Source of the DNA: Sacculina carcini
Lineage: Eukaryota; Arthropoda; Thecostraca; Sacculinidae
Direction of reading: 5' to 3'
NCBI GenBank assembly: GCA_916048095.2
Contig: OU696583.1
Span: forward strand, 9,036,822-9,100,821
DNA: 64,000 nucleotides
A model generated the notes under the pieces. It was given only the letters and a program-made list of their open reading frames with translations. It had not been told where the DNA came from and did no database searches. Numbering within the stretch: position 1 is the stretch's first letter; each line of letters begins with the position of its first letter. The translations under genes were made by a program, and so were the position numbers. Of the stretch, positions 50,710-61,800 are shown in pieces.

Positions 50710-52434
50710 ATGATCACAGTGTTTGTGCCCGACTGGTTGACTACGGGTCGGCACCAGGGTGCGCTGGTGGGCTCGCGCGTTAGCGACTGTGACGACAGTG
50801 ACACAGTACTGGTGGCCACATCCGTCGAGCCTCGTCTTCCACGACCGTCGCACATTGGCTACATGATAAACAGCGTTGGACAGGGTGGTTGTCAACTGTC
50901 ACACACGGCGTTCCCACAACTCACTCACTGTGTACTGCTCACCAATTGTCGCTGTCCTCGTCTGCTCGGCTGTAGTGTGCGTGGTCGTCGCGTGCCGCCC
51001 TGCCAAGTCACCCTGGTCGTGTACTCGCACCGGGACCTGTGTGACGCCCCGCTACTCAGGGCTCGTATCGGCGCTGCCTCCACCACCCCCGACAGCGACC
51101 CGCTTTCTGCCCTCGTCCGTCACGTGTGTCGCGACATGCACCAGTGCGCGCGGCAAGACCAACCCTCCTCTGCTCGCAGTACACGCGCAGCTGGCTCGGT
51201 GCGCGTGGGCTGGCTGCGTTGGTTATTGCTGGAGGTGTGTGCCGTGCTGATGACGAGGACAGATGATGCAGCGATGCAGGCCCGTCCGTCGTCCACTTGT
51301 CTGTCTGTCAGTCGACCTCGCTGGCTGCTCATCGAGCTCGTCTCCTGGCTGCCTGTCCGTCTGCTGTCTGCCGTCTCGCGCTGGATGCACGTGCTACTGC
51401 AGCAGTCGTCAGTTGTGACGCAGTTGCGGTGTCGCGCGGCCATGCTGGCGCATCTTGTACGAGGGGAGCGAGACGTGCGCTGGCTGAACTGCGCGTGCAT
51501 GCTGGCGTGTGACTGCTTGCTGGCTGCGTGTTTGTTGTGTCTGCTTCCTGTGGCGTCGGCTGAGCATGCCGGTCAGGCTGGAAGACAGTTGGTATCTCTG
51601 GTGACAGACACGGCAAGTTCCCTGGCTGCCTGGCTCGCGACCGCTCAGCCGCTCGGCGTCAAGCTACACGTTCCTCTGGCGGGCATGATGGGCGGCGGCA
51701 GTGGCTGGTTGTTGCAGAGCAGCGGTGCGGTGCTGTTGCACGTGGTGCCGACTGTCCTGGCAACGGCAAGCTCAGTGGTGGCTGTTGTGGCGGTGCTGGG
51801 CGGCGGGGCGTCCCTGCTGCTCTGTGTTGTGACCGATGCCTCGACGGTGGCAGGGGCCGGACTGCTGGTCGTGCACGCTGCTGCTAGCTGGCTGCTGCGT
51901 CTGCACGTGACACAGTTGGCGAGACTGTGGAGGTTGATGGGAGGAAGGCGGCGTGACGCGGTGACGGGGCGCGTGCAGCGCTGGTCTTACTCGCTCGAGC
52001 AGCAGTTTGTCGGCACGTTGTGTTTCACCGTACTGATGATGCTGTTGCCCACGGTGATGGTGGCTCATGTGATGTTTGTCTGTGTGCGTCTGGTGCTGGC
52101 TGTCTGGCTGCTGACATTGCAGCGAGTTGCACGTGCGTGTTGTCTCGTGCCCGTGCTGTGCCTGCTCGCCTGGCTGTGTGAGTGGCGTCGTGTGGCCGCC
52201 ACGCTCAAGTTGCACGTGCTACATGCCGACACTGGCGGCTGTTGTGTGGTGCAGGCTCGCGCAGCAGTCGTGTCGCTCACTGATACACTGCACCTGCTCG
52301 CGCCGAGTGCTCAGCTGGTTCCGGCGTGTCGAGCACTCAGTGTGACGCGACTGGCACGAGCGTTGTGTGGCGGTCGCACGCTCTATGTGAGCAGCTCAGC
52401 TCAGTTGGCACTGAGTTCTGCTTTTACTGCGTGA
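50710..52434 (+). CDS. PIGQ: PIG-Q/GPI1, subunit of GPI-GlcNAc transferase
   Basis: A single uninterrupted frame. The ATG at 50710 (MITVFVPDWLTTGRHQG, like the start of animal PIG-Q) gives 574 residues; the frame is open a little further upstream without ATG. The C-terminal half has the family's membrane block: PLGVKLHVPLAGMM, then LWRLMGGRRRDAVTGRVQ, WSYSLEQQFVGTLCFTVLM and MLLPTVMVAHVMFVCVRLVL. The LWRL.GG/K(K).....RV...SY...Q...GTL.FT.L..LLPT signature is diagnostic. PIG-Q stabilises the ER-membrane complex (PIG-A, C, H, P, Y) that transfers GlcNAc to phosphatidylinositol, the first step of GPI-anchor synthesis. The N-terminal half is poorly conserved, as in other species. It has no introns, whereas human PIGQ has many. 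The DIP-like adhesion protein in this window would be a typical client. Confidence 0.88.
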   Translation: MITVFVPDWLTTGRHQGALVGSRVSDCDDSDTVLVATSVEPRLPRPSHIGYMINSVGQGGCQLSHTAFPQLTHCVLLTNCRCPRLLGCSVRGRRVPPCQVTLVVYSHRDLCDAPLLRARIGAASTTPDSDPLSALVRHVCRDMHQCARQDQPSSARSTRAAGSVRVGWLRWLLLEVCAVLMTRTDDAAMQARPSSTCLSVSRPRWLLIELVSWLPVRLLSAVSRWMHVLLQQSSVVTQLRCRAAMLAHLVRGERDVRWLNCACMLACDCLLAACLLCLLPVASAEHAGQAGRQLVSLVTDTASSLAAWLATAQPLGVKLHVPLAGMMGGGSGWLLQSSGAVLLHVVPTVLATASSVVAVVAVLGGGASLLLCVVTDASTVAGAGLLVVHAAASWLLRLHVTQLARLWRLMGGRRRDAVTGRVQRWSYSLEQQFVGTLCFTVLMMLLPTVMVAHVMFVCVRLVLAVWLLTLQRVARACCLVPVLCLLAWLCEWRRVAATLKLHVLHADTGGCCVVQARAAVVSLTDTLHLLAPSAQLVPACRALSVTRLARALCGGRTLYVSSSAQLALSSAFTA

Positions 52435-52617
52435 CAACATCATTAGTAGTGGCTGTGTTAATGCCAGTGCATGTTCACACACACACACACACACACACTT
52501 GTTCGTATGCTAGTGATTCTTAGCCTTTTTATATGTATATTCATTGCATACGTACTTTTATTTATCGCCATAATTCAGGACATTGTTTGGTTTTAATGTC
52601 TTTTTTATTTATCAAAA

Positions 52618-52882
52618 TATCTACCTCTTTGGGCGCTTCCAGTACATGGAGCTACCACAGGGTGTCAATAGTGCTTGCACTCTTCCCTCTTGCTAATGGA
52701 TTTGCCTGTAATTAATAATAATAATACTATCAGATGTTGGACTGCACAATACTAATGCTGTCAGACGCGCTTATTATTATTATTATTAATTATAGGCAAA
52801 TCCAGTAGCATGGGAAGAGTGCAAGCACTATTACCAACATGCGGTGACCCCATGTACTGGGAACACCCAAGTGGTGTAGACA
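52618..52882. repeat. Inverted repeat (about 100 bp arms)
   Basis: Left arm 52618-52723 (ccagtacatggagctaccac, atagtgcttgcactcttccc, ggatttgcctgtaattaata) is an imperfect inverse of right arm 52786-52882 (attataggcaaatccagtag, gggaagagtgcaagcactat, ccccatgtactgggaa). The centre holds (TAA)n and (TTA)n. A related single arm lies near 17440-17500, so each arm is probably the end of a dispersed element, here in head-to-head arrangement. Confidence 0.7.
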
Positions 52883-52944
52883 GAAAGAGAGTTGGAAAAG
52901 CAGAGGGCTTAGTTAGGTCTATCACTGGTGTTCGCTTGTTACAG

Positions 52945-54040
52945 TATCAGTGTGTACTCACATATGTGTAGCTACAGGAAATGAGCTAAGCTCGAGTTGT
53001 CCTGTCTCCTTGTCAATATCCAGCTTTATCCAGCCTCTCTTTGAATTTCCCAATACGCTCACTGCATTCACTATTTGTGCACTCAAGTCGTTCCATGCGT
53101 CCACACACACCTACTAGGCAAGCTGAACAATTTCACATTGCTAATACACCTGGTCTTTTTCAGTTTACTATCATGTCCTCTTCTATCTGATCCTGATCCC
53201 ACACTGAGTAATCCTCTCTGTCAATCTTCTCCATTCCGATCTTATTTTTATACACGTTGATCAAGTCACCTCTCAATCTCCTCTTCTCCAGAGTCAGCAG
53301 ACAAAGTCTAGCTAATCTTTCCTCATAGCTCAATTCCTTCAGCTCTTCCACCATCCTTGTCGCCACTCTCTGTATTCTCTCAAGCTTCCTTTTGTCTTTG
53401 GCCTTATGTGGATTTAAGAAAGATTATAATCTTTCTTAGCATATCGGCACCCAAGTAGTTGAACGCCAACCTCAGTGCTTTCAGTGACGAGTAGGCCACT
53501 GCACCAATCCTGCCTATATGTTTCTCAGTCGAAAGTGTTTCTTCAATATCAATTCCCAAATCTCTGTCCTCGTATATCCTTTTCAATTCTTCGTTTCCCA
53601 ATTTATACACCCTGGACGGTCTTCTTTTGCCTCTACCTATTTTCATGACGTGATATTTATTGACATTGAATGACATCTCCCATTTCACACTCCATCTGAA
53701 TATACTATCTAAGTCATTCTGAAGTTCCTGGCAACTATCACAATTTACAATGCTTTTTTGTATTTTGGCATTCTCAGCGAACAAATTAATATAACTTTTA
53801 ACCCCTTCAACCATGTTATTTATATAAACCAAGAACATGATGGGTTCCAATACAGACCCTTGTGGTACTCCACTCTTCACTGGTTCTCATGCCGAAGATG
53901 CTCCTTTAACCACAGTTCTCATTTTTCTGTCGATCATCTTTATCCACTCCAGTAGTTTTTCCTTTGGTTCCTCCCTCATGCTTCCACAAGAGCCTCCTAT
54001 GTGGTACCTTGTCAAAAGTGAGTTTGAAGCGCTCCGTCCA
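52945..54040 (-). pseudogene. CR1-like LINE fragment (reverse transcriptase to 3' end)
   Basis: The minus strand reads FDKVPHRRLLWKHE (near 54020), VKSGVPQGSVLEPIMFLVYI and NLFAENAKIQ, where the catalytic FADD is changed to FAEN. It continues with LDSIFRWSVKWEMSFNVNKY, LGIDIEETLSTEKHI and the CR1 tail ATRMVEELKELSYEERLARL, LEKRRLRGDLINVYK. The 3' end (gagacaggacaactcgagct then tagctcatttcctgtagcta) lies near 52945-53015. Frameshifts (near 53885, 53400) and the altered catalytic box make it dead. It is the coding parent type of the tail fragments at 1312 and 32640. Confidence 0.85.
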
Positions 54041-54715
54041 GTGTTTTCCAGATGCACAATTTCTTCTACATTAATTTTTTCTATCAAGATTTTGCCGTGA
54101 AACTTATGTGCTGTGTAACTAATGCACAAAATCGCTCGATGAAATTCGCAGAGATGAATAGCCGTATAACACGCGACGCGACGCGATGCACAGAGGCACG
54201 CGAGGTCACACACACTTCTCAAAACACTCTCTACCTATTTTCTATCTGTAGACCACTTTCCAGTACCAACAACACATCAACACGCAGATTAAACAGTATA
54301 ACGCAGGAGCGATAATGAACACATCCGCACATCACTACAACTGAACGATAACTGTGTGTGTGTGTGTCAGTGTGTGTCAGTGTGTGTGTGTTTAATAATG
54401 TGTATTGTACTGTACTATCAGGTTTGATAATGGTGCAATGATTGTTTTACGAATAAGTACGAATATACGAGTTTGTTTTCGAACGGGGTTCTTTCTTGTT
54501 CTAGACATTGCGCAACAAAGTGTAGTGAGCTTTGTGAGTTTGTTTGATAAGACAGAGTCAATGTGCTGGCACAATTTCTAATATGACTGCTACCAGCAGG
54601 AAGGCTAGACATAATGACATATAGACATAACACACACACACACAAAGGGAGATGTGGCTCGATGAATTGATGCTTCTGACCATTGCTATGTTACTGTTTG
54701 TTGATGTTGAATAAA

Positions 54716-55043
54716 AGGTTAAATGCCTAAGTGGCAGCTGCTACACGGGAAGAAGCCGAAGCTTATGAACACATAGGCGTGTCCCGTGCAGCTCGCTGCC
54801 ACCGCAGAACCGACCCTCTCCACGCTATGGCGCCACAAGGACGTAAGACATATTAGAGAGGACCACCTCCCCAGAATGCATGGCACAAATCATGACTGAT
54901 ATCTGGTACCATCATTTTCTGCTGGGTGGACAGGGGCTGTGGGATTGTAGAATTCGCCCAATGAAATTCTGCTCCGCCGGGTTTCGAACCACGGACCTCC
55001 CGCTTGTGAGGCGGGTGTGCTAACAACTGCACCACGGAGTCCA
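54716..55043 (-). mobile_element. tRNA(Val)-derived SINE, copy 2
   Basis: Inverted relative to the copy at 49361. The tRNA-like head is at 54971-55041 (complement of gactccgtggtgcagttgtt and the CTCACAA anticodon loop), and the 3' end near 54717 (complement of cacttaggcatttaacct). The two copies look more than 90 percent identical by eye, differing by scattered substitutions. A (CA)n tract starts just beyond the head. Confidence 0.85.
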
Positions 55044-55071
55044 CGATGGCAATAAATTTGAAATTACAAAT

Positions 55072-55088
55072 TACACACACACACACAC

Positions 55089-55125
<37 letters not shown>

Positions 55126-55745
55126 CATACAGACAAATACACACACACACACATAAATACACACACACTAATGCACACTCATACACACACAAATACACAC
55201 ACAAACACACACTCATACATACATACTCACACACGAGCATACAGACCAATACACACATGCACATACACACAAAAATACACACATACACACTCGTACACAC
55301 ACACATACACACACACGAGCATAAAGACAAATACACACATGCACATACACACACAAACATTCACACAAATACACACATGTACACACACATTCACTCATAT
55401 ATACACACAGACACATACACATATACATATACACACACAATCACACACAGACACACACACACACACACACTCACTCATATATACACACACAATCACACAC
55501 AGACACACACACACACACATTCACTCATATATACACACACAGACACACACACACATACACATATACACACACAATCACACACAGACACACACACACTCAC
55601 TCATATATACACACACAATCACATACACACACACACTCACACTCACTCATATACACACACAGACACACACACATACACATATACACACACAATCACACAC
55701 ACACACACTCACACTCACTCATATATACATACACATACACATACA
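55072..55745. repeat. (CA)n-based minisatellite
   Basis: About 670 bases of CA repeats, divided by ATACA, AGACA and CTCATATATACA interruptions that recur at intervals of roughly 60-70 bases (tcactcatatatacacacac). Frames through it consist only of T/H/I/Y/Q residues. Confidence 0.9.
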
Positions 55746-56516
55746 GTACAGTACAGTATGACATTTATATGGCGCTTTACACCAGAGGTCTCTAAAGCGC
55801 ACGCACACAAATACACAGAGACAAACACAACACACAGACATGCACACACAGACAAACAAAGACACACACACACACATATATATAGACACGCGGACATTAA
55901 AGCATCACAAGGCAGCATACACATATACACACACATAGACACGTAGACTAACATAAGCATAGACTCTCACATACGTATAGATACGTTAAAGAGCAAAGAC
56001 AATAAGGCTAAATACGATATTTTTCTGAGATGGTGACAGAATTATTGTGGCCTGATGAAGAGTACGAGATGTTAAGGAAGTATTTTCTACAGTGTCGTTT
56101 AAACGAATCAAGCGATCGAATGGAACGAAGGGAAGACGGGAGTTTGTTATATATACGAGGGCCCTGAATAGAAAAACAACGATCATAGTGAGAATGGCGA
56201 GAAGGAAATTGAGGCTCAAATAGTAAGCATTTGTTGTCAGACCTAAGGTGAACAGAGTTGAGTGGAACCTTATACGAGAACATGTTGAATATATAGTCAG
56301 GTTTGTGGAGGATTAAAGCAGAATGGATAAGTGTACAGATGCGAAACTCAATCAAAGCTTTAATAGGAAGCCAACCTAATTTTTGAAGATAAGAGGTAAT
56401 GTGAGAGCCATAAGGGAGGAAGAATATAAGGCGGCAAGCTTTGTTCAGGATGGATTGAATTAACCTAAGTTGGCGATGATTCAAGGATAGAAAAAGTGAG
56501 CAACAATAAATTACCC
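55744..56516 (-). pseudogene. L2/CR1-like LINE, 3' part (split by the gypsy element)
   Basis: The minus frame resumes at 56516 exactly at the LTR boundary. It encodes IYCCSLFLSLNHRQLRLIQS, GWLPIKALIEFRICTL, FPSRHSHYDRCFSIQGPR and IYNKLPSSLRSIR to a stop at 56008. The 3' UTR ends in the hairpin gcgctttagagacctctggt-gtaaagcgcc-atataaatgtc and a tail of ACTGT repeats near 55744-55765. The reading frame continues in register from the other half at 62882-64000, so the two are halves of one copy. The 5' part, with ORF1 and endonuclease, is outside the window. Confidence 0.88.
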
Positions 56517-57355
56517 TGTGGCGTACACACTTATTCACACACACATGTTTCTTTTGTATTGATTGTCGTTGTATTATTTTAGTTTATGCGTTGCATGTTT
56601 ATGTTGTGCGTGTGTTTGCGTTATATTCGTTGCATGTTTATGTTGTGCGTGTGTTTGCGTTATATTCGTTGCGTGTTTGTTTCATTACATAAATTCATTT
56701 CATTGTATAAATTTACACACTTCGCAATATGATTGTATGTATGTTCGCACCGTGCACACCACCGGATGTGATATTTTCGTCACCTATTTGCGCCGTGTGT
56801 TTACGTCGCCGTCTGGCTATATCATCGCCGTCTGGCTATGTCGTGTTTGTGTCGCGCTGTATATTCGCGCCGCCTGTGTGCTTGTGTCTGTCTGTCTGAG
56901 CCGCCTGTGTGCGCTGCCCATTCTCCACGCAAGCCGGCGGAAGTACTACTGTGTGTTCACACCACCCACGACGATCGTAGTCCCGCTATTTCCCGCGACA
57001 ATTCACACGACTGTTTGCTCAGACATCGCACGGCACCTTCCAGACGGTCACGTGACCGGTGTCCTACTTGGAGTGAAGGTATTCCGGCCGGTGCTACAGG
57101 TGTTGGACAAGCCAGTCGAGAATAGTGCGTGTTGTCACACAGTGCTAGAGTTGTTCGCTCGCTTCATTGTGTTCCCGCGACTTATTCGTGCTCCCCGCGT
57201 ATTCGTGTTCAGCCGCTGCGGGTATCGTATCTTATTGTATTGTTTCGTTATTGTAATTATGTATTAATGTTATGTAATGTGTGAATGTAATATATAGCTG
57301 ATTTACTAATTGTTTTCTATGCATGTTTAACCGTACTTAACAAGTGTAGTTAACA
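56517..57355 (+). repeat. 5' LTR
   Basis: 839 bases starting TGTGGCGTACACACTTATTC and ending aagtgtagttaaca (TG...CA). Near the start a short direct repeat (gcatgtttatgttgtgcgtg) occurs twice or more. tgtataaatttacacac near 56703 is the best TATA-like candidate. The 234-codon frame inside it recurs identically in the 3' LTR and has no recognisable domain, so it is treated as non-coding. Confidence 0.95.
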
Positions 57356-57357
57356 AG

Positions 57358-57375
57358 TGGTGACCCCGACGTGAT
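57358..57375 (+). other. tRNA-Trp primer-binding site
   Basis: TGGTGACCCCGACGTGAT begins two bases after the 5' LTR. It is complementary to the 3' end of animal tRNA-Trp (CCA), the same primer used by avian leukosis-type retroviruses. A partial second copy (tggtgacctcg) lies at about 57411. Confidence 0.85.
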
Positions 57376-57549
57376 TGAATTGTATTATATGCGGACACCG
57401 TGTTTAACAAGTGGTGACCTCGCTAACAACTAACCACTAACAGTGGTTGTAGTAACAGCTACTTCACGCATTAACCAACTTTTACAGGTTTTACAGGTAC
57501 ACTAGCATCTTACATCATGAGTCTTGATCTTCGATCTCGATCTTGGTCT

Positions 57550-57715
57550 TGATTTTTGCGCGTCTTGCCTTGTATCGCGTATTGCCTTGTGTTGCGTCTT
57601 GGCTTATCTTGCGCGTATTGCCTTGTGTTGTGTCTTGGCTTATCTTGCGCGTCTTGGCCTACATCGCGTCTTGGCTTACATCGTGTATTGGCTTATCTTG
57701 CATCTTGGTTTTTAT
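57550..57715 (+). repeat. Tandem repeats in the gag leader
   Basis: Degenerate units around cttgtgttgcgtcttggctt and atcttgcgcgtattgc repeat about five to seven times between the primer-binding site and gag. The role is unknown; it is non-coding. Confidence 0.7.
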
Positions 57716-57868
57716 TTAATCTTGTATTATATATCTTGTATAATCTTGTATTATACCGTGCGTTCTTGCATTCGAGCGTACTACTTACTTGCGAACGGCG
57801 TATCGTTTTGGTACACATCTGCGCTTAACCTACTGCGTTTTTTCGATTCTGGTTGAATTAGCCTGGAG

Positions 57869-58855
57869 ATGGACAGTCAGTCTAAATCTTCAAAGAAGCA
57901 CGCCAGCAAAGGCGACAATCAGTCAGCCAGCGACACTCAGTCTACCAGCCAAGTCATATCTACCAGCGAATCTGCCGCCGCTCGTCAGTCTACAGGTGAC
58001 AAACAAACCCAACAGACAGCCGTTATGGGCCCGCCTCCTGCTTTTGTAGAAGAACACCCACACATATGGGTTATTCAGCTGGATCTGTATTTCGCTAGGG
58101 CTCAAATAACAGACGACATGCTTCGTTTTCAAACTGCAGCGTCTCTTCTGCCTCCCCATCATGTGATGGAATTTATCGACATGATTCGACAGCCGCCAGC
58201 CGATGCTTACACGCAGCTTTGTCAGGCTCTGCAGGCTCGCTTAGGCAAGACGACTGAACAAAAACTACGCTCAGTGCTGGAATCACAAGAGCTCGGAGAC
58301 CGTCGTCCCAGCCAGTATCTACGACATCTCCAAGAATTGACACGGCCGTATGTCACAGACGGTGAGTCACCTTTGCTGAGACAAATATTTTTGAAGGGCA
58401 TGCCTGAGGACGTAATGCCTTTCTTGCAGTTTTTTCCCGACGACACTCTGCTTGACACACTGGCAGGTACGGCAGATAGAATTATTTCTGCCATGCCACG
58501 CGCCAAGGCAGCAATAAACAGGGTACAGTGTTCTGAAGCCGCCGCTGATACTACCTGCACTCAAGCTCAGCAAAACATGGAAGAGCTAAAGACAATCAAA
58601 CAGCAGCTAAATGAAATTCAGCGAATGCTCAGCAGATTGTCAACCGAACAGCGAACGTCGCGTAGTCGCGCAAATTCTTCAGAGCGGCAATCACGCACCC
58701 AACGCACCAAATCTCCGCGAAAATCTGCCGCATCCGGAGAACAGACAACAGGTGAGCACAGTGCACCACCAGACAAGAAATACTGCTGGTATCACTGGAA
58801 ATTCGGTGATAAAGCTCACACTTGTGTGAAACCCTGTTCGTTTCATTTAAACTGA
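57869..58855 (+). CDS. gag: Gag polyprotein of the gypsy element
   Basis: A frame of 328 codons starting MDSQSKSSKKHASK, with a Ser/Gln-rich N terminus. The capsid-like core includes PPPAFVEEHPHIWVIQLD, LYFARAQITDDMLRFQTA and SLLPPHHVMEFIDM, as in Ty3/gypsy Gag (W......F....I). The basic C-terminal region (SRSRANSSERQSRTQRTKS) ends in a compact Cys/His motif, YCWYHWKFGDKAHTCVKPC, found in many animal gypsy Gag proteins in place of CCHC knuckles. It forms the intracellular particle and binds element RNA. Its TGA at 58853-58855 directly follows the frameshift heptamer. Confidence 0.9.
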   Translation: MDSQSKSSKKHASKGDNQSASDTQSTSQVISTSESAAARQSTGDKQTQQTAVMGPPPAFVEEHPHIWVIQLDLYFARAQITDDMLRFQTAASLLPPHHVMEFIDMIRQPPADAYTQLCQALQARLGKTTEQKLRSVLESQELGDRRPSQYLRHLQELTRPYVTDGESPLLRQIFLKGMPEDVMPFLQFFPDDTLLDTLAGTADRIISAMPRAKAAINRVQCSEAAADTTCTQAQQNMEELKTIKQQLNEIQRMLSRLSTEQRTSRSRANSSERQSRTQRTKSPRKSAASGEQTTGEHSAPPDKKYCWYHWKFGDKAHTCVKPCSFHLN

Positions 58856-61800
58856 ACGGAGGGCGTGAAAGATCGCCTATTTCACCCCTCACATCATCCA
58901 TCCAAGGCGACAATTCTTTACCATTTTATATCCGCGATCCAACAACAGGCTGCAATTTTCTCATCGACACTGGCGCTCAATATAGTTTATTGCCCGCCAA
59001 ATGCAGACTGGTGCGTAGCTCCACTGCTTCACAGCCAGTGAAATCTCCCTTGGTGCTACAAGCTGTGAATTCATCTCACATCAACACCTACGGAAGTATT
59101 TCTACCTGCGTGTCTTTAGGTCTCAGACGCAATTTTCACTGGACCTTTATAATTGCCGATATTGACACAGCCATCATTGGTATCGACTTTCTCTCTCGCC
59201 ACAATATCAACGTTATCCCACGTGAACGTCAAATTGTGGACGGCGAAACCGGTTTGAAAGCCACAGGCATAACTCGCCGGAACTCGCTCAATATTTCAGT
59301 GTGCGCTCCTCAGCACGACAAAGTGTATGTAGATTTACTGTCAAAGTACCCTGGGTTGTTGTCTCCAATGGTATTTACTAGTACATCTAATCATGGCGTT
59401 TTTCATCGCATTCAAACACGAGGAAAGCCTGTTTTTTGCCGCCCGCGAAAGCTTGATGCGGCCAGGCTTAAGATAGCCAAAGATGAGTTCCAACGCATGC
59501 TCGATCAAGGTATAATACGCCCTAGCCAGAGTCCGTACGCGTCTGCCCTACACTTGGTGCCAAAAGCGCGAGATGGCGAATGGAGGCCATGCGGAGACTA
59601 CAGAGCTCTCAATAATATCACAGTACCCGATAGATATCCAATTCCCTATTTACAAGATTTTACAGCAGCTCTGCACGGAACCAACATATTCACCAAAATA
59701 GATCTGGTGAAAGCATTCTTTCAAGTGCCTGTATATCCACAAGATATTTCAAAGACTGCCATTTGTACACCCTTTGGATCCTTTGAAATGCTGCGAATGC
59801 CTTTTGGCTTGCGTAACAGCGCGCAAACCATGCAGCGTCTGCTGGATACAATTCTTCGAGGACTTGATTTCATATTCGTCTACATTGACGATATTTTGAT
59901 TGCTAGCAAATCAGAAACCGAGCATTTGAGACATTTAGATATAGTTTTTGATCGGTTACATGCACATGATATTAAGATTAATATCGAGAAATGTGTTTTT
60001 GGCAAGCGCGAAATAACCTTTTTAGGTCACAGAATCACCGAACGCGGCATCTCACCGCATGACGGTGCAACGAAGGCTATCACCGAATACCCACGTCCTG
60101 TTTCGCACCAACAATTGCGCAGGTATTTAGGCATGGTGAATTTTTATCATCGTTTCTTGCCGAACGCCGCGACTCTTCTCGCGCCCCTCCATCGTTTGCT
60201 GACAAATAACGCCAAGCGCTCCAAGGTGCCTGTCGTGTGGACAGATGAGGCAGAGCAAGCATTTGATGAGAGTAAAGCCGCTCTCAGCTCAGCTACTATC
60301 CTTTGCCATCAGAACGAATCAGCTCAACTTGGGTTATTTACTGACGCCAGCAATTCAAGTATAGGTGCTGTACTACAACAACTGAGTGACGGTGTCTGGC
60401 AGCCATTGGCCTTTTGGTCTAAGCAGCTCAACTCCGCTCAAACAATGTATAGCGCTTTTGGTCGCGAGGTACTTGCTGTTTACTTATCGGTGCGTCATTT
60501 TCGTCCATACTTGGAGGGTCGTGAATTTATCATCTTCACCGACCACAAACCTATTGTGCACGCTATTAGAGCACCCACAGCTAATCATTCACCACGTGAG
60601 CAGCGTCATTTGGATTTTATCCTGCAATTTACGTCAGATGTGCGTCACATCAGTGGTAAAGACAATGTTGTCTCAGACGCTCTATCTAGAATATGTTCTT
60701 GCAGTGATTTACCAAGTGTTAATATCAGAGATATGGCAGAATCACAGCAAGCCCAGTCCGATTTAATCGATTCAGCGGGTAGTTTAAAGTTGCAGTGGAT
60801 TGAATTTCCCGCCATTTCCGACCGCAAACTCCTGTGCGACACGTCCTTAGACAAGCCACGCCCCTTTGTGCCTGAAGCAATGCGTAGGCGTGTTTTCCAG
60901 TCACTTCACAATATGTCTCACCCGGGTCGAACCGCCACGCTCAAGCTTATAGCTGAACGGTTTGTTTGGCCGAACATGCGCAAAGACGTTGCTAGTTGGA
61001 CACGCACTTGTTTACAGTGTCAACAATCGAAGGTCTCACGACACAATTCGTCACCTGCTGCCCAATTTCAACCACCATCACGGAGATTCGAACACATCCA
61101 TGTAGATATAGTAGGTCCGCTACCGTACTCGCAAAATTGCCAGTATATTCTGACAATTGTTGATCGCTTTACTAGATGGCCTGAGGCATGTCCGATACCT
61201 GATGTATCAGCTGAAACTATTGCTCGATATTTCGTATCCACGTGGATATCCCGTTTCGGTGTGCCAGCTACTATAGTGTCTGACAGGGGTAGTCAGTTCA
61301 CTTCAAACTTGTGGCGAGAAATTAATAATCGTTTAGGGGCTCATATCCGTTTCACTACCGCTTACCATCCTGCGGCAAACGGAATGGTCGAGAGACTGCA
61401 CCGACAATTGAAAAGCGCTTTACGAGGGTGCATAAATTGGGTTGACAGATTATCAATTGTTCTATTAGGTATCAGAGCCTGTATTAAAGAACCACTCAAT
61501 TGTTCCTGTGCTGAACTTGTTTACGGTGCCAAACTTCATCTTCCTAGCGAATTTTTCCACACAAATACTAACAAAACCAACGCGTGTGAGTTTGCAAGAC
61601 ACCTCTCTCAGCATTTCAGCTCCGTGAGACCACAGCAGCCGAGACCTGTCGACAAAGCAGTCTTCAAGCTGCCTGCGCTGGATTCGGCCGACTTCGTGTT
61701 TGTGCGGCACGACGGTCATCGCCGTCCATTGCAGCCGGTGTACGACGGGCCGTACAAGGTGCTCAACAGAACACCGAAGACGTACACCATTGAACGCAAT

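Noticed and set aside
56563..57267. 234-codon frame inside each LTR
   Set aside because: It is within the LTR, Cys/Val-rich, with no domain; its duplication is due to the LTR pair.
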